Assembly: GCA_963921195.1 (NCBI GenBank) | Contig: OY992536.1 | Location: forward strand, 326,075,038-326,139,037 | DNA from: Pegoplata infirma | Lineage: Eukaryota > Arthropoda > Insecta > Diptera > Anthomyiidae | Direction of reading: 5' to 3' | DNA length: 64,000 nucleotides | Made by a program: the position numbers and the translations under genes | The notes under the pieces: generated by a model | Databases searched by the model: none | What the model saw: only the letters and a program-made list of their open reading frames with translations | Told to the model about the DNA's origin: nothing | Part shown: piece by piece, positions 11,273 through 21,895 of the stretch | Position numbering within the stretch: position 1 is the stretch's first letter | Layout of the letters: each line of letters opens with the position of its first letter

Positions 11273-12028
11273 CAAGTAAAAAAAGTTAAATTCGGTCTTG
11301 CCGAATTTATGGATATACTTCACAATGTAAAAAAAATATTTAAAAAATTGTCAATTAATTGAAAATTAAGTTTATGGCCTCTGTTCTGTCTTTCACAACT
11401 TTTCAATTCACATGAAAATTTCCGAATGACATGAAATCGAGTTTGGTGTTTTGTCGTTAATGCATTCATTCGAAGTTGAAATCAAGTAACTAACATTTAA
11501 AAAATTATAAGGAAAAATGTAAAACTTTAATAATGTGAAACAAAAAGCAAAAAAAATTCGGATGTTAAATCTGCAACACCAAAAAAAATCGGAAATTTTC
11601 ACTTTCACATTTTTTATTACTTTTTTTTGAACAGCGGCCTAAGAAAATAAAAAAAATTTATAAACAAAATTTCCGCGAAAAAAAAATTTGGTTAAAAAAA
11701 TATCCGCGAAAAAACTGCAAAAAATATATTTGTTGTTAAATACCTTTTGGTAACAAAATTTTCGAGGCGTCCGAACATTTTCGTTTATAACTTTCAAACC
11801 ACAAAGCCAATATCGCTCAAATGCAACACCAAACTTCTTGAAGCAACAATAAGTAACCATGTTTGGTAACAGTCATATCTGCGTAATATTTTGGCTGTGA
11901 TCTCCATTTCAACAGACAGATGGACATAGCCTGAATGTCTTAAAATCAATCACTGATCAACCGATATTTCTATGAGTTACAAACGGAATGACAAACTTAT
12001 ATCTCAACTTGCAAGTGCAGGGTATAAA
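11273..12028 (+). mobile_element. Second helentron/DINE-1-like copy
   Basis: The left end 'caagtaaaaaaagttaa' is followed by the hairpin ATTCGG-TCTTG-CCGAAT (11290-11306) and 'cttcacaatg'. The right end carries 'ttcaacagacagatggacat', 'tgtcttaaaatcaatcac', 'ttctatgagttacaaacg' and the terminal 'gtgcagggtataaaa'. Both ends match the 371-3772 element in order and orientation; here they are only 756 bp apart, which is probably closer to the family's native length. No coding sequence. Confidence 0.5.
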
Positions 12029-12702
12029 AAAAACCTTGAAGCTACATAAGCAAAAACAAAAAAAAAAAAAATATACATAAATATTTTTATTCATATTGTA
12101 AATAATATTTTACATAAAAACAACAACAATTAAATAAAGACTTCTTTCCATGTTGTAGAAATAGATGTTTGTGTGTTTGTGTGAACTCGTATACTATTGC
12201 ACTTAAGTATGAACTTGTATATGTTTTTGTTTAACATGATGCTAAAACAAGTAGAACATTTTAAATTTAGTTAAGTCGGCTTAGATATGCCCTCCACAAT
12301 TATCAAAAATATGTGAGTATAAATTTATTTTGGGTGCAAAAAAAGTTAGTTTAAAAGATGTAAAGAAAAAAAAATTTAAAAAAAAAAATATTGAAAACAC
12401 CTCCTTCATTATATTGAAAAATGCTTCATCATATTGATGAAACGGTTTTATCATATGCTGGCATCAATTTTGATAACAAATTTCATCATATTGAAAAAGA
12501 TGACAAATTTCATAATATTGAAGAAGATATTCTTTAATATGATGAAGCATAGCGTCATAATTGATGCAACAACTGATGACAATTTTAATCACATCATCAA
12601 AATATGTCTTCAATGGACTTGTCACTAACAGTCTCAAAAATACCAATCCCAAAGACAATCAAAATTGTCTACGTCCCGAAAACAAATTTTTAAAATTTTC
12701 TA
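12029..12702. repeat. Isolated helentron-like end and TTCATCATATTGA cluster
   Basis: At about 12249-12300 an isolated copy of the family's left end is seen ('taagtcggcttagatatgc', 'cctccacaat'). From about 12400 to 12610 the motif 'ttcatcatattga' and its complement recur at least six times, including 'gatgaagcat' and 'catcatcaa'. This is probably a decayed MITE core related in style to 16900-17300. No gene. Confidence 0.4.
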
Positions 12703-12933
12703 CACTCAAAATAATTCTACAGTAAAAGGTTTAGTAAGTGATATTGTACCCAAATCTACTAATTGGTTACTAATTTTAGTATCTTCAAAGTACTAAAATT
12801 AGTAATTTTTACTGGTTTTGATTAATATTAGTTAAAAATTTTAGAATTGGTTACCAATTTCTGCACTAGGTCCTTTTGGACTAAAATTAGTTAAATTTTT
12901 AGTATTGAATACCCACGTTTTTTTTTTGGGGTG
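12703..12933 (+). mobile_element. TA-flanked MITE, CACTCAAAA/CACCCAAAA family, copy 1
   Basis: The ends are CACTCAAAATAATTCTAC and, from the other side, CACCCCAAAAAAAAAACG, flanked by TA on both sides (12701-12702, 12934-12935) as in Tc1/mariner insertions. The interior includes 'ggtttagtaagtgatattgt' and 'agtactaaaattagtaattt'. A second copy lies in the opposite orientation at 21317-21545 with almost the same length. No coding capacity. Confidence 0.85.
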
Positions 12934-13273
12934 TAAGTCTCTGACACAATTTTATGTAAAATTCTTATGTAAAGAATATCATTAAAAATGATTTTTGAAT
13001 AAAAAAAATGTATAAGTTCAGAAAAAATTTATGAAAATTCTTAAGTCCCTGACAGAAAAATTCTTTGGCGATTTTTTTTTGCGTTTTGGAGTTAGAAATT
13101 CGTTAAAAACGCTTTTTAAAAAGATTGTATTTTCTGAGTTCCGAAAAAAAAAAATTTAAAAATGACGAAGTCCCGGACACAAAAATTTTTTGAAAAGTGT
13201 TCCAAAAATAATTTTGAAAGTTTTTAAAGTCCCGAACACAAAATTATATATATTACACTACTAAATATCGCAA
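12934..13273. repeat. Degenerate repeats of AAGTCCCGGACACAAAAATT
   Basis: Variants occur at about 12935, 13040, 13164 and 13228, with a further one at 12668 before the MITE. The MITE at 12703-12933 therefore appears to sit inside this older array. Spacing is 60-120 bp. No coding region. Confidence 0.5.
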
Positions 13274-14117
13274 ATGCGACTGGGACGCGAAATTTTAAAC
13301 TTGATTACAATAGTTCTGCTGTTCAAAAATCCGGTATCCAAACTTTTCCATCACATCTGGTTTTTGAGAAAATTGAGATCAAAGTTCAAAAAAATCGCCG
13401 ATTTGGACATTTTTAAAATCTCTTTGCGGATGAACCCGATGTGATGGCGGCTTCAAAATAAACCGAGGGTAAAGCTTAAACATTACTCTATAAGATGCAG
13501 AACTCATTTGGTCTGTCGCCTTAACCTTTTGGGCACCAATTGTCTTTTAATGATGTCTTATCGAAAAAAAATGTTTTTGGGAGCTTTACCCTTGACTTAT
13601 TTTAAAGTCGTTAGCACATCGGGTTCATCCGCTATGAGTTGTCAAATATATCCGAAAATGACGAGCAACATTTTTTAATTCAAATTTCTCAAAAACCTGA
13701 TGTAATAGAAAAGTTTGAGACCGGATTTGTGACCAGGAGAATGATTATAATCATGTGTATAAGGTATCGTTTTATACGCATAAAGTTTTTTTTTCATATA
13801 ATTTGTATCGGATAAAATCGGGTTTTGGGAATAAGATATCATTAAGAGGCAATTAGTGCACTAGGGGTTAATGCGACTGACAAAATGAGCTCAGCATCCT
13901 TAAGAGCAATGTTTAAGCTTTACCCTCAACTTAGTTTTAAGTCGCTATCACATCGGGGTTATCCGCTACGAGTTGTCAAAAATGCTGAAAACGGCGATTT
14001 TTTTTTAACTTCGACCTCAGTTTTCTCAAAAACCTGATGTGCTGGAAAAGTTGTGAGACCAGATTTGTGAGCACTAGATCAATTGCAGTTAACTGTGAGG
14101 TCGCGTCCCAGTCGCAT
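13274..14117. repeat. Inverted repeat with GCGACTGGGACGCGA ends and a third internal copy
   Basis: The outer ends 'atgcgactgggacgcga' and 'tcgcgtcccagtcgcat' are exact inverted repeats. Arms of about 240 bp share 'cacatctggtttttgagaaa' and its complement, 'gggtaaagcttaaacattac', and 'aacccgatgtgatggc'. The middle (about 13540-13760) holds a third, more diverged copy of the same arm. No ORF and no convincing TSD. It may be a foldback transposon that has gained an internal arm. Confidence 0.75.
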
Positions 14118-14254
14118 CATGTTTTTTTTTCAAAATGTTCAACAGTGTTATTATTATTGCGTCTATTTAGTCTGTATGAAACGTGCAAAAACTGCTGATC
14201 AGAGCGACACGAATTTATTTTGTGATTTTTTAGAGTTCGAAATTTGAAATAAAA

Positions 14255-16110
14255 TGTAACACCGCTCAACAAATCGAAGTTTTTTGGCTCCGCACTGTGG
14301 CCGAAATCACTGATCTAGCGGCGTTTAAGTCAAAATTAAAAAATTAAAACTGATAAATGTTTTGCACTGTATCGATTACCTATACTTTACAGAGAAAATT
14401 AACGTTTTTACTTTTGTTTTGCTTTCAATATTCGCACAGCTGTAAGCTGTCAAATATACATTTTCCATAGCAAGTGTATTAAAGGAATTTGGGGCCTAAT
14501 TACTCAGTAAGTTTTTCTTGACACTTTTAAGTCAATTGTTTATACATTTTGAGCCAAAAAGTTTTAATTGAAAGTAAAAGATATGTTTTAACTCCAAAAT
14601 AAATGTTTGTGCCCTGTGTGTATCTAGTTTATTATTAGTTCATTATAGAAGTTTACATTTGTGATATAAACTATAGTTTCATGGACTGCACCTTTTGAAA
14701 TTCGATCGTATTCGGTCCAATTCCTGTTTTGTTTATTATTTTGGGTTATTTTTGTTGTGACGTTTCAGTATGGCGTGCTAGTTCGCGCAAGTTGTTCGGT
14801 TTTTAGGGTCCACCTGCATGTCCAAATAAACAGTATAAACGCGATACATACCACAATTTTCAATCGATTTGGCTGAAATTTGAAATTTAAGTTTCTTTTA
14901 TCGCAAGAACAAAACCTATTAAATTTTGACAAAATCAATCCATGTTAATCCATAGCCCCCATGTAAATGTCCCCTTCAAGTTTTACTTAAATACCCCTAA
15001 CAATAGTATTCAAGATATCCTATTGAAATTCGACCGATAAATGTTTTTTATATTCATAAACAATCGCTCTAAATTTTAACGGAATCGGACCATTTTAATT
15101 TCTAGGCCTCATACAAACCACCCTCCCAATATTCACATAAATTTCCCAAAATACATAAAAATAAATAAATATTGTTTCAAAATTAATTCTTTAAAGATTT
15201 TATAATCGCAAATAAGCATTGGTCTTTATTATTTTACATTTCCGAATTAAGTGCCGCTAGACTGCCACTGTGCTCCGGTTTGAAGTTTCATAGACAATTT
15301 TTAAAGATTTTGGCTCCAAATTTTTCCATCACGTCTAGAATTATAATTATTTTCGGTTGAAAATGCGAAAAAAACTCGATTTTTGCCTTTTTTGAAAACC
15401 TGCACAGCAGCCCTTGTGTGGAATAAAAATCTGGTATAAAGCGTTAGAGTAGAATTAAACTATTATCTCAAAAATATGATAAAAAAAATGCGAAGTTGTT
15501 ACACTGTTATTGGCCAAACATGTCTTTTAAAAAAAACACTGTGAAAAAATTAGAAAAAGCACCATTTTTAAAAGGCTCTAAAACCAAAACCAGATGATCA
15601 ATCTTTATTGTGATGAGCTCAAAATTTAGGCAAAAGTTCATTGTTTCTTATAAACGTTTCAACCCATTAAAGATATCTTCCGGTTTATACAAAAAATAGC
15701 ACTGAAAACTTAAATTTGTAAAATATTTTTTTTTTTTAGTTTTTCTTTGAAAAATATCAGAAAACTAAGGTAAATTTTCCAAAACTGGTAATTTTAACAG
15801 TATTATTATAAAACGTAAGTGTAACCCAACCAAGCGCAATAATTTAAAAAAAAATATATATTCTATGTTAGAGACCATGGACAAATTCCACTTTTGCGCT
15901 TTATACCAGATTTGTATTCCACTGAATGGCTGCTGTGCACGGCTTTCAAATAATGCAAAAATCGTAATTTTTCTCATTTTCAACCGTGAATAACTAAAAA
16001 TCTAGACGTGATGGGAAATTTTGGAGAACAGATTTGGAATAAGGAGATTAAAATCTACTTAAATTCATCATCAGAATTCAAACCGGAAAATGAGTGTTGA
16101 GCGGTGTAAT
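14255..16110. mobile_element. About 1.85 kb repeat with ACACCGCTCAACA ends
   Basis: The left end is 'tgtaacaccgctcaaca' and the right end 'tgttgagcggtgtaa' is its complement. Inside, about 15250-15560 and 15770-16090 form another inverted pair: 'cagcagcccttgtgtggaat' with 'attccactgaatggctgctg', 'tctggtataaagcg' with 'cgctttataccaga', and 'cacgtctagaa' with 'tctagacgtg'. A related end ('attacaccgtccaacaaatt') occurs near 23495. No transposase frame is recognisable. No TSD could be fixed. Confidence 0.55.
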
Positions 16111-16233
16111 TGATTAATAATATGTTAACTAAAATTCGTGTTGTTTTATATCATTCCGTGGCTTTACTTATGTGTTACAATTTTAGGATGTAGTAAAATT
16201 TTGTGTGATTAAACTAAGTAAAAAAAATCTATA

Positions 16234-16480
16234 CACAAAGGAAAATAAATTTCTAACTGGATTTTTCAGTTGTATCAACTAAAAATTCAGTTGCTGTTAC
16301 TTCATTTCGCTGTGGCAAACGAATTTTGTGGTTGTTTCAATTAAAAGACAGTGGTATCAAAAAAATTTAGTTGTAACTATCGATATTTAGTTGTTACAAC
16401 CTTAATACAAATGTATCAACCGATTTTTTGTTGCAACAACTGAATTTTAATTTAAAATTATCAAATTTGTTTTCTGTGTG
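16234..16480. mobile_element. TA-flanked MITE with TTGTATCAAC repeats
   Basis: The ends are CACAAAGGAAAATAAATTT and, from the other side, CACACAGAAAACAAATTT, flanked by TA (16232-16233 and 16481-16482). The interior repeats 'gtatcaac', 'ttagttgt' and 'caaccgattttttgtt' motifs shared with 4261-4770. Non-coding; Tc1/mariner-type mobilisation is inferred from the TA. Confidence 0.75.
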
Positions 16481-16627
16481 TAAATAAAAAATGCAAAAGT
16501 GTATTTTTCTTTCTTGTTTTTGTGATTTTTTCAGAGTTTTTAAACGAAATTTAAAATAAAAAGTTAATTATTATTTTTTATATACACTAAAATTCGCGCT
16601 GATTTATATTATTTCTTGATTTTTCTA

Positions 16628-16795
16628 CACACAAAAAAAAATGTGACCGTTTTGGGGATAATACAACCTATAAAGTAGTTTTGGATAATTTACCTAAGTT
16701 TTTTAGAGCAAAAACTTTGGTAAGTTATCTAAAACCACTTTATAGGTTGTAATTAAACCAAAAACTGGCACAATTTTTTTAATTTTTTTTGTGTG
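16628..16795. mobile_element. 168-bp palindromic TA-flanked MITE
   Basis: The termini CACACAAAAAAAA and TTTTTTTTGTGTG lie between TA dinucleotides. The core is a near-perfect palindrome: 'acaacctataaagtagtttt' is mirrored by 'accactttataggttgt', and 'taagttttttagagc' by 'gcaaaaactttggta'. Non-coding. Confidence 0.8.
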
Positions 16796-16799
16796 TAAT

Positions 16800-17350
16800 T
16801 AATGAATTATTACAATTTAAGGTTGAAATAAAACTTTGTGTGAGAAAACTAAGCAAATTACAATAAAAAATGTTAAAGTGTGATAAAATAAAATTTCAGT
16901 GAAGGGTTCACGTTTATTAACGAATATTTTCCTTAATTTCAATTAAAGATTGCAATTTTCCTTCACTTATCTACTCTTATTCCATATTATATCAATGAAT
17001 ACTTTCATTAATTTCATGAAAAAACTTCATTAAACGTGTCAAACAATTTCTTAGAATATTTTCATTATTTTCATGTAAGTTTGCATTGAGAGAAACTTTA
17101 TTGACACCAGTTTCATTGAGCACTTAAAACCTACGGTCTACGGTTGAAAACGTGAGTCATTTTTCATTAAACTTATGCCAATTTTTAATACTTTCACGAA
17201 GCTTTTCTTCGGTGTAATCTAGTAACATATTGATTATTAAACTTCATCAAATTGATGAAAATTTACATAAATATAATGAAATGTTGTATTAATTATATCG
17301 TCCAATGTAACGCATCATCATTATGACAAAAAATTGTCATAAGTTTTTAA
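16800..17350. repeat. Cluster of TTTCATTAATTTCATG-type repeats
   Basis: 'tttcattaatttcatg', 'tttcattattttcatg', 'cttcattaaacgtg' and 'cttcatcaaattgatgaa' recur through the region. Together they look like a decayed MITE core related to 12400-12610. End-like sequences 'gtgaagggttcacg' and 'cgaagcttttcttcggtgta' are weak. No coding signal. Confidence 0.35.
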
Positions 17351-17884
17351 AATTTTGAAAAATTATTTTTAAATTTGTTGAGATGTTACTAAAGGCATGA
17401 CAAATTTATACTCTCTTCCTCCAAGAAGGTAGCAAAATAAGCAGCAACCATGTTAATGAATTCTAGCTTAAAACAACAAACACGAGCACAGCAACAACAA
17501 TAAAAAACTACTAGAGATGAATAGAACCAAAGTACAATAACAAACAACAACAATGAAAATGCAAATCAATAATACTTGACACTGAATATTTCCGAACTAA
17601 AACAAAGAAAATAAACTAGATTTTAAGAAAATATTATTCTGTGTAACAAAGTAGAACAAATAAATGGGTTGGTTATTGATTTTTCTTTAAGATTGATTAA
17701 ATTTGCATTTTATACTTTGTGTATTAGAGAATAAGACAATTGAAGATCCATTTAAGAATTTTAATGATTTGATTTCAACAATATTTTCTGGAGGAAATAA
17801 AACATTTGCGACAGGTTTGATGCTATTTCCGTTTCATGGCATTTCTGTTTCAATAATTTTTCTCTTACATTCAAGGTTTGGACT
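17351..17884. other. AT-rich sequence, nothing recognised
   Basis: Contains CAACAA-rich simple sequence (17460-17560) and a 69-residue open frame at 17703-17912 that runs into the following element. No supported gene. Confidence 0.45.
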
Positions 17885-18182
17885 CAGACTAATACAGACT
17901 AGACATAAGTGACAGGTGTCAAAAAAGTAGTTCTGAACCATATGGTTAATATTTTCAAATTATTCTACGAATTAGGTTAGAAAGAGAAAACTGATATAAC
18001 GCGCCATAAGAAAAATGGATGCCAGATCGGATTTTGTTGTTTCACTCACTCCTAAGTCGTAGAAAGTGTTGCCATGTTAGCGTAAAACGGACTAAAAACC
18101 GCTCTGTTTTCTCCTAAAATCGCTTAGTTTTTCCCCATTTTTTCTTATAAAACCCTACTGTCGAGTCTGTATTTAGTCTGTG
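17885..18182. mobile_element. hAT-like MITE with CAGACTAATACAGACT ends, copy 1
   Basis: The left end CAGACTAATACAGACTAGAC and right end GTCGAGTCTGTATTTAGTCT are inverted repeats. An 8-bp GGTTTGGA is present on both sides (about 17875-17882 and 18183-18190), consistent with a hAT-type TSD allowing one or two bases of uncertainty at the ends. Subterminal landmarks 'gacaggtgtcaaaaaagta' and 'ccctactgtcgag' are shared with the reverse-oriented copy at 51002-51471. Non-coding. Confidence 0.75.
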
Positions 18183-18190
18183 GTTTGGAT

Positions 18191-19435
18191 CTCATTACCA
18201 ATTTTATTGTCGGAAATTTCCTATAACACTGTGAAAGGCAATTTTACAACCGTGATCGAGACCAAAATAATTCTGAAATTAGAGCTTAAAAATATACCCT
18301 CTTGTAAAAATTGATAAGATCTTGCTATCTATGAAGATATAATTTTATCGTTATCAATTTCGAGACCAAAGTAGATATGATCAGTAATTGTCTTTGAATA
18401 GATCTCGAAATCGCAGATAAATCTCTGATATAATGGATCTGATCAGATACACTTGATATAATTAGATCTTTACTAATTCTGTTTTCTGAAGTTAAATAAT
18501 AATTTTGTGCAAATTTAAGCAGATACAAAATTTACAAAAAAAAAAATTTGTGAATAAAAGTCAAATATTTTATGGTTTACTTATATTAAGCATGTCAGTA
18601 TTTGATTTGCTTGTTCAATATTTACAACAAAATTCTCTTTAATCTACTATAAATAAAACTTTAACATGAAAATTCTTTTACAAATCGTTGATATTAACGA
18701 ATAAACAAAATTTAAAATAACATTGGCTGACGTTAACAGGAAATTAACACTTCTGGTTGCCATATTTTTTTCGATGAACAGTTATAAATGTCAATAAATA
18801 ATGAAAGGAACAAACTGGCAAAAACAACAAAAGCAACAAAAACTACAAAAAATGAAAATAAATTTACATTTACTTTTTAAACAAATGAAATTTCGATGTT
18901 ATTCAACGGCTACCAGGATACATGCAACTGTAAATGTATTTCATTCATTTTAAAATACGATTGATATATTTTTTTTTTTAACAATTTCTATATTAAACAA
19001 ATATGGTGGTTTAAATTTAAAGTTTTTTGTATAAATAAATACATTGAATAACTGAAATTTTGCAACAAAAGATGTCAGTGTCAGACTATAGTGTACATAG
19101 GCTGACCATTTTTACTGATTTTATCAGTAGAATGCATTGATTTATAGATGCGTGCTGTTATTATTAAAATGCCATGTACTAATATTTTAACAGATTGCAG
19201 TGATTTTAAAAACAACTGCTATAAAATAACTGATATGTGGTAAAAACAACTTCCAAATCAAAAAGGGAACTACAAAAACTGCAAATAAGGTAAGTTGTAG
19301 TTTTGTGGTAGTCGTTTCAGCTGCAGTTGTCACTTGCAGTTTAACAGCAAAACAAAATTTTTTTTTAAAAACCAATTTTTTTAGCTGTATATTAACTGAT
19401 TTAAATTCTGACTAATTTTAATTAAAATATAAAAA
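18191..19435. other. AT-rich sequence, no gene seen
   Basis: At 18310-18490 there is a concentration of GATC/GATAT-containing words (for example 'ttgataagatcttgctatc', 'ggatctgatcagatacac'), perhaps a decayed repeat. The rest is low complexity, with CTGCAGTTGTCACTTGCAG-like inverted words near 19320. No ORF with recognisable composition. Confidence 0.4.
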
Positions 19436-19816
19436 TTGTTTTATTCAACCTTTAAAATATTAAATTTTGAATAAAATTATTCTAGCTCGAGGTCAATATT
19501 TCCCCTACTAAATAAGACTATGATATTCTCATAAAATAATTTTCAAGAAAATTGTTTTTCTGTTTCCTTTGCTATTTGTAGCATAATGTTTTTATATTTG
19601 CTAAATGGTCTTGACAATGGGATCTTTCAAATTCCGAAACATCTGTCGACTAAGACTTGCAAAAATGATCAACATAAATAAATTTAAAACAGAAAAAAAA
19701 TGTTCTTGAAAATTTTTCTATGAAAATATCATAGTTTTAATTAGTAAAGGAAATAATAACCTCGAGCTAAAATAATCCTACTCAAAATTTAACTAATTTA
19801 AGTTAAGGAAAATAAA
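19436..19816. repeat. Foldback with TTCTAGCTCGAGGT motif
   Basis: The left arm 'aaattattctagctcgaggt' pairs with right arm 'cctcgagctaaaataatcc', and 'actatgatattctcataaaa' with 'tctatgaaaatatcatagtt'. Single arms of the same family occur near 29410 ('tattctagttcgaggttatt') and 42207 ('ggcctcgagctagagtaatc'), so the repeat is dispersed. Non-coding. Confidence 0.65.
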
Positions 19817-20945
19817 TGGTCACCCTAAATTACATGATAGAGTAGCATAATAATAATAATTTTTACGTATTGTTGCTAAATTTCATACAAAACAAAGTGT
19901 TATTTTTTTTTTTGTATAAAAATAAACACAGAGCAATACTTAACAATTAGCAAATGTCAGCTAAACAGCTATAAAATGAAATACGAATGTGATAAATAAA
20001 GATAAATAAACAACACTCACTTAAAAACATTAAAAAATATGTATGTAAAATTTAATTGGCACATGTTTGTTCGTTCTAAAAAATTTCGGAAACTAAACCT
20101 GTTCTTTTTTATTTTTATAAACAAATTTTAATTGATTAAGGAAACGCCGGACATTACAGGTGATTATTTTTGTTCCATATACGGTGAAAGAGCATATGAG
20201 GCATTTCACACCAAATGTCCAGCGAAAAAAAAACATGTGTACCGTAAATTTCGGAATAGGTTGTATGGATAGCCCTACATGGAACTAAGAAAATTGCGTT
20301 TTTGGTTTTTAAATTTTTTAAAAACTGGGCTTAGGCGGCGTGGTCAAATATTGGAAAAATTGTAAAATTTGTGGCGGGTTGCCTTGTTTAAATATTTATT
20401 AAATTAAAAGTTTTAATTTAAAACGGAATGCACCACAATCTCAAAAATTTACATTCTTGTATAGTTTTGTATGGGCTATCGATTACATTTTTTTTCTGGA
20501 AAATTTTCAGAACTCGTTCTGAAATTTTCCATTTTTTAAAAAAGTAAATTTATTAAAAATCCGGCCACTTAAAAAATAAAAAATAATTAAACCTTAGATG
20601 TTTGTCTATCCACACAAAAAAAAAATCAGACATGTGTTTTTAGTTTTTTTTTTTTGAGAAAATCGGATTTGAATTTTGAATTTCATAACAATTTAGTAAT
20701 TTGCTTGTATTTTCTTGTTTCAACATAGCGTATGAGGAATATTTATGCAAATATTTAATACTCATTCGCTACGTTGCACAGTGGGTTGAAACATATGTAA
20801 ACTGGGGATTAATTCAGAAAAGCCCTTAAGTATTAATATTTATATTTTTTTAGACTAACTAGTATACATTATTTAGTTAAAAAAATGTTTTACAAAAAAA
20901 AAAAATATAGAAAATGTTTTTTAATTAAAAAGATATAACCTTGTT
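19817..20945. other. AT-rich sequence with one short hairpin
   Basis: At about 20718-20782, 'caacatagcgtatgaggaat' pairs with 'atactcattcgctacgttg', giving a stem with a roughly 20-nt loop. The GC-richer phrase near 20330 ('gggcttaggcggcgtggtc') is part of an unidentified repeat-like segment. No gene supported. Confidence 0.4.
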
Positions 20946-21866
20946 ATAAAAATAGGCTCCTACCGCTCTAACTGCTCCAAGGGTGCCCCAAGAGATGTCA
21001 ATTGTGATACCGAATCCAAATATTTTCTCAATACCAACATTTTCTTAGAATATACCTACCCTCTATCTTTAACCCTTAAGGTGGTTCCCATATAATTGTT
21101 TTTTTTTTTAAATTTATTTTATGAAATCAGCTCCTACCGCTTCCATGGTACGTCTTAGAATATTAATCAATAGGACCGACCCCCCTTTAATTTTAACCCC
21201 CCATTTTCTTGGAACATACTTATACCGTATCTCTACTCGATAATGGGGATCCCATACAAAATGCCATTTTTATAAAATCTGCTCCTACAGCTCTAATTGC
21301 TCCAAGGGTGCCCCTACACCCAAAAGAAAACGTGGGTATTCAATACTAAAAATTTAACTAATTTTAGTCCAAAAGGACCTAGTGCAGAAATTGGTAACCA
21401 ATACTAAAATTGTTAACTAATATTAGTCAAATCCAGTAAAAATTACTAATGTTAGTACTTTGAAGATACTAAAATTAGTAACGAATTAGTAGATTTTGGT
21501 ACAATATCACTTACTAAACCTTTTACTGTAGAATTATTTTGAGTGTAGATATGCGAATGTGTGACCGACCCCAAAAATTTATTCAACCCCAACATTTTCT
21601 TAGAATATATTTATCCTCTATCTTTAACCCTTAAGGTGGTCCCCATACAATTTTTTTTTTTTTATTTTTTATAAATTTGTTTTATGAAATTAGCTCCTAC
21701 CGCTCCCATGGTGCGTCTTAGAGTAGTATCCACTAAGACCGACCCCCATTAATTTTTACCCCGTAACCTTTTTTCTAAACATATTTATGCCGTATCTCCA
21801 CTCGATAATGGGGCTCCCATACAAAATGCCATGTTTATAAAATCTGCTCATACAGCTCTAACTGCC
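20946..21866. repeat. Tandem repeat, about 360-bp unit of two 175-bp halves, interrupted by a MITE
   Basis: Two long units share 'gctcctaccgctctaactgc', 'aacattttcttagaatata', 'ctctatctttaacccttaag', 'ctcctaccgcttccatggt' and 'tactcgataatggggatccc'. Within each unit the two halves are themselves diverged duplicates ('gctcctaccgctc', 'ttttcttggaacata', 'ccc.catacaaa'). The MITE at 21317-21545 splits the array. Non-coding. Confidence 0.8.
21317..21545 (-). mobile_element. TA-flanked MITE, copy 2, opposite orientation to 12703-12933
   Basis: The left end 'cacccaaaagaaaacgtggg' and right end 'gaattattttgagtg' match the right and left ends of copy 1 respectively. TA flanks both sides (21315-21316, 21546-21547). 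Length is 229 bp against 231 bp. It is inserted in the tandem array, whose halves continue on each side. Confidence 0.85.
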
Positions 21867-21895
21867 CGATTAAAAATAATTTTGATAATAAATAA

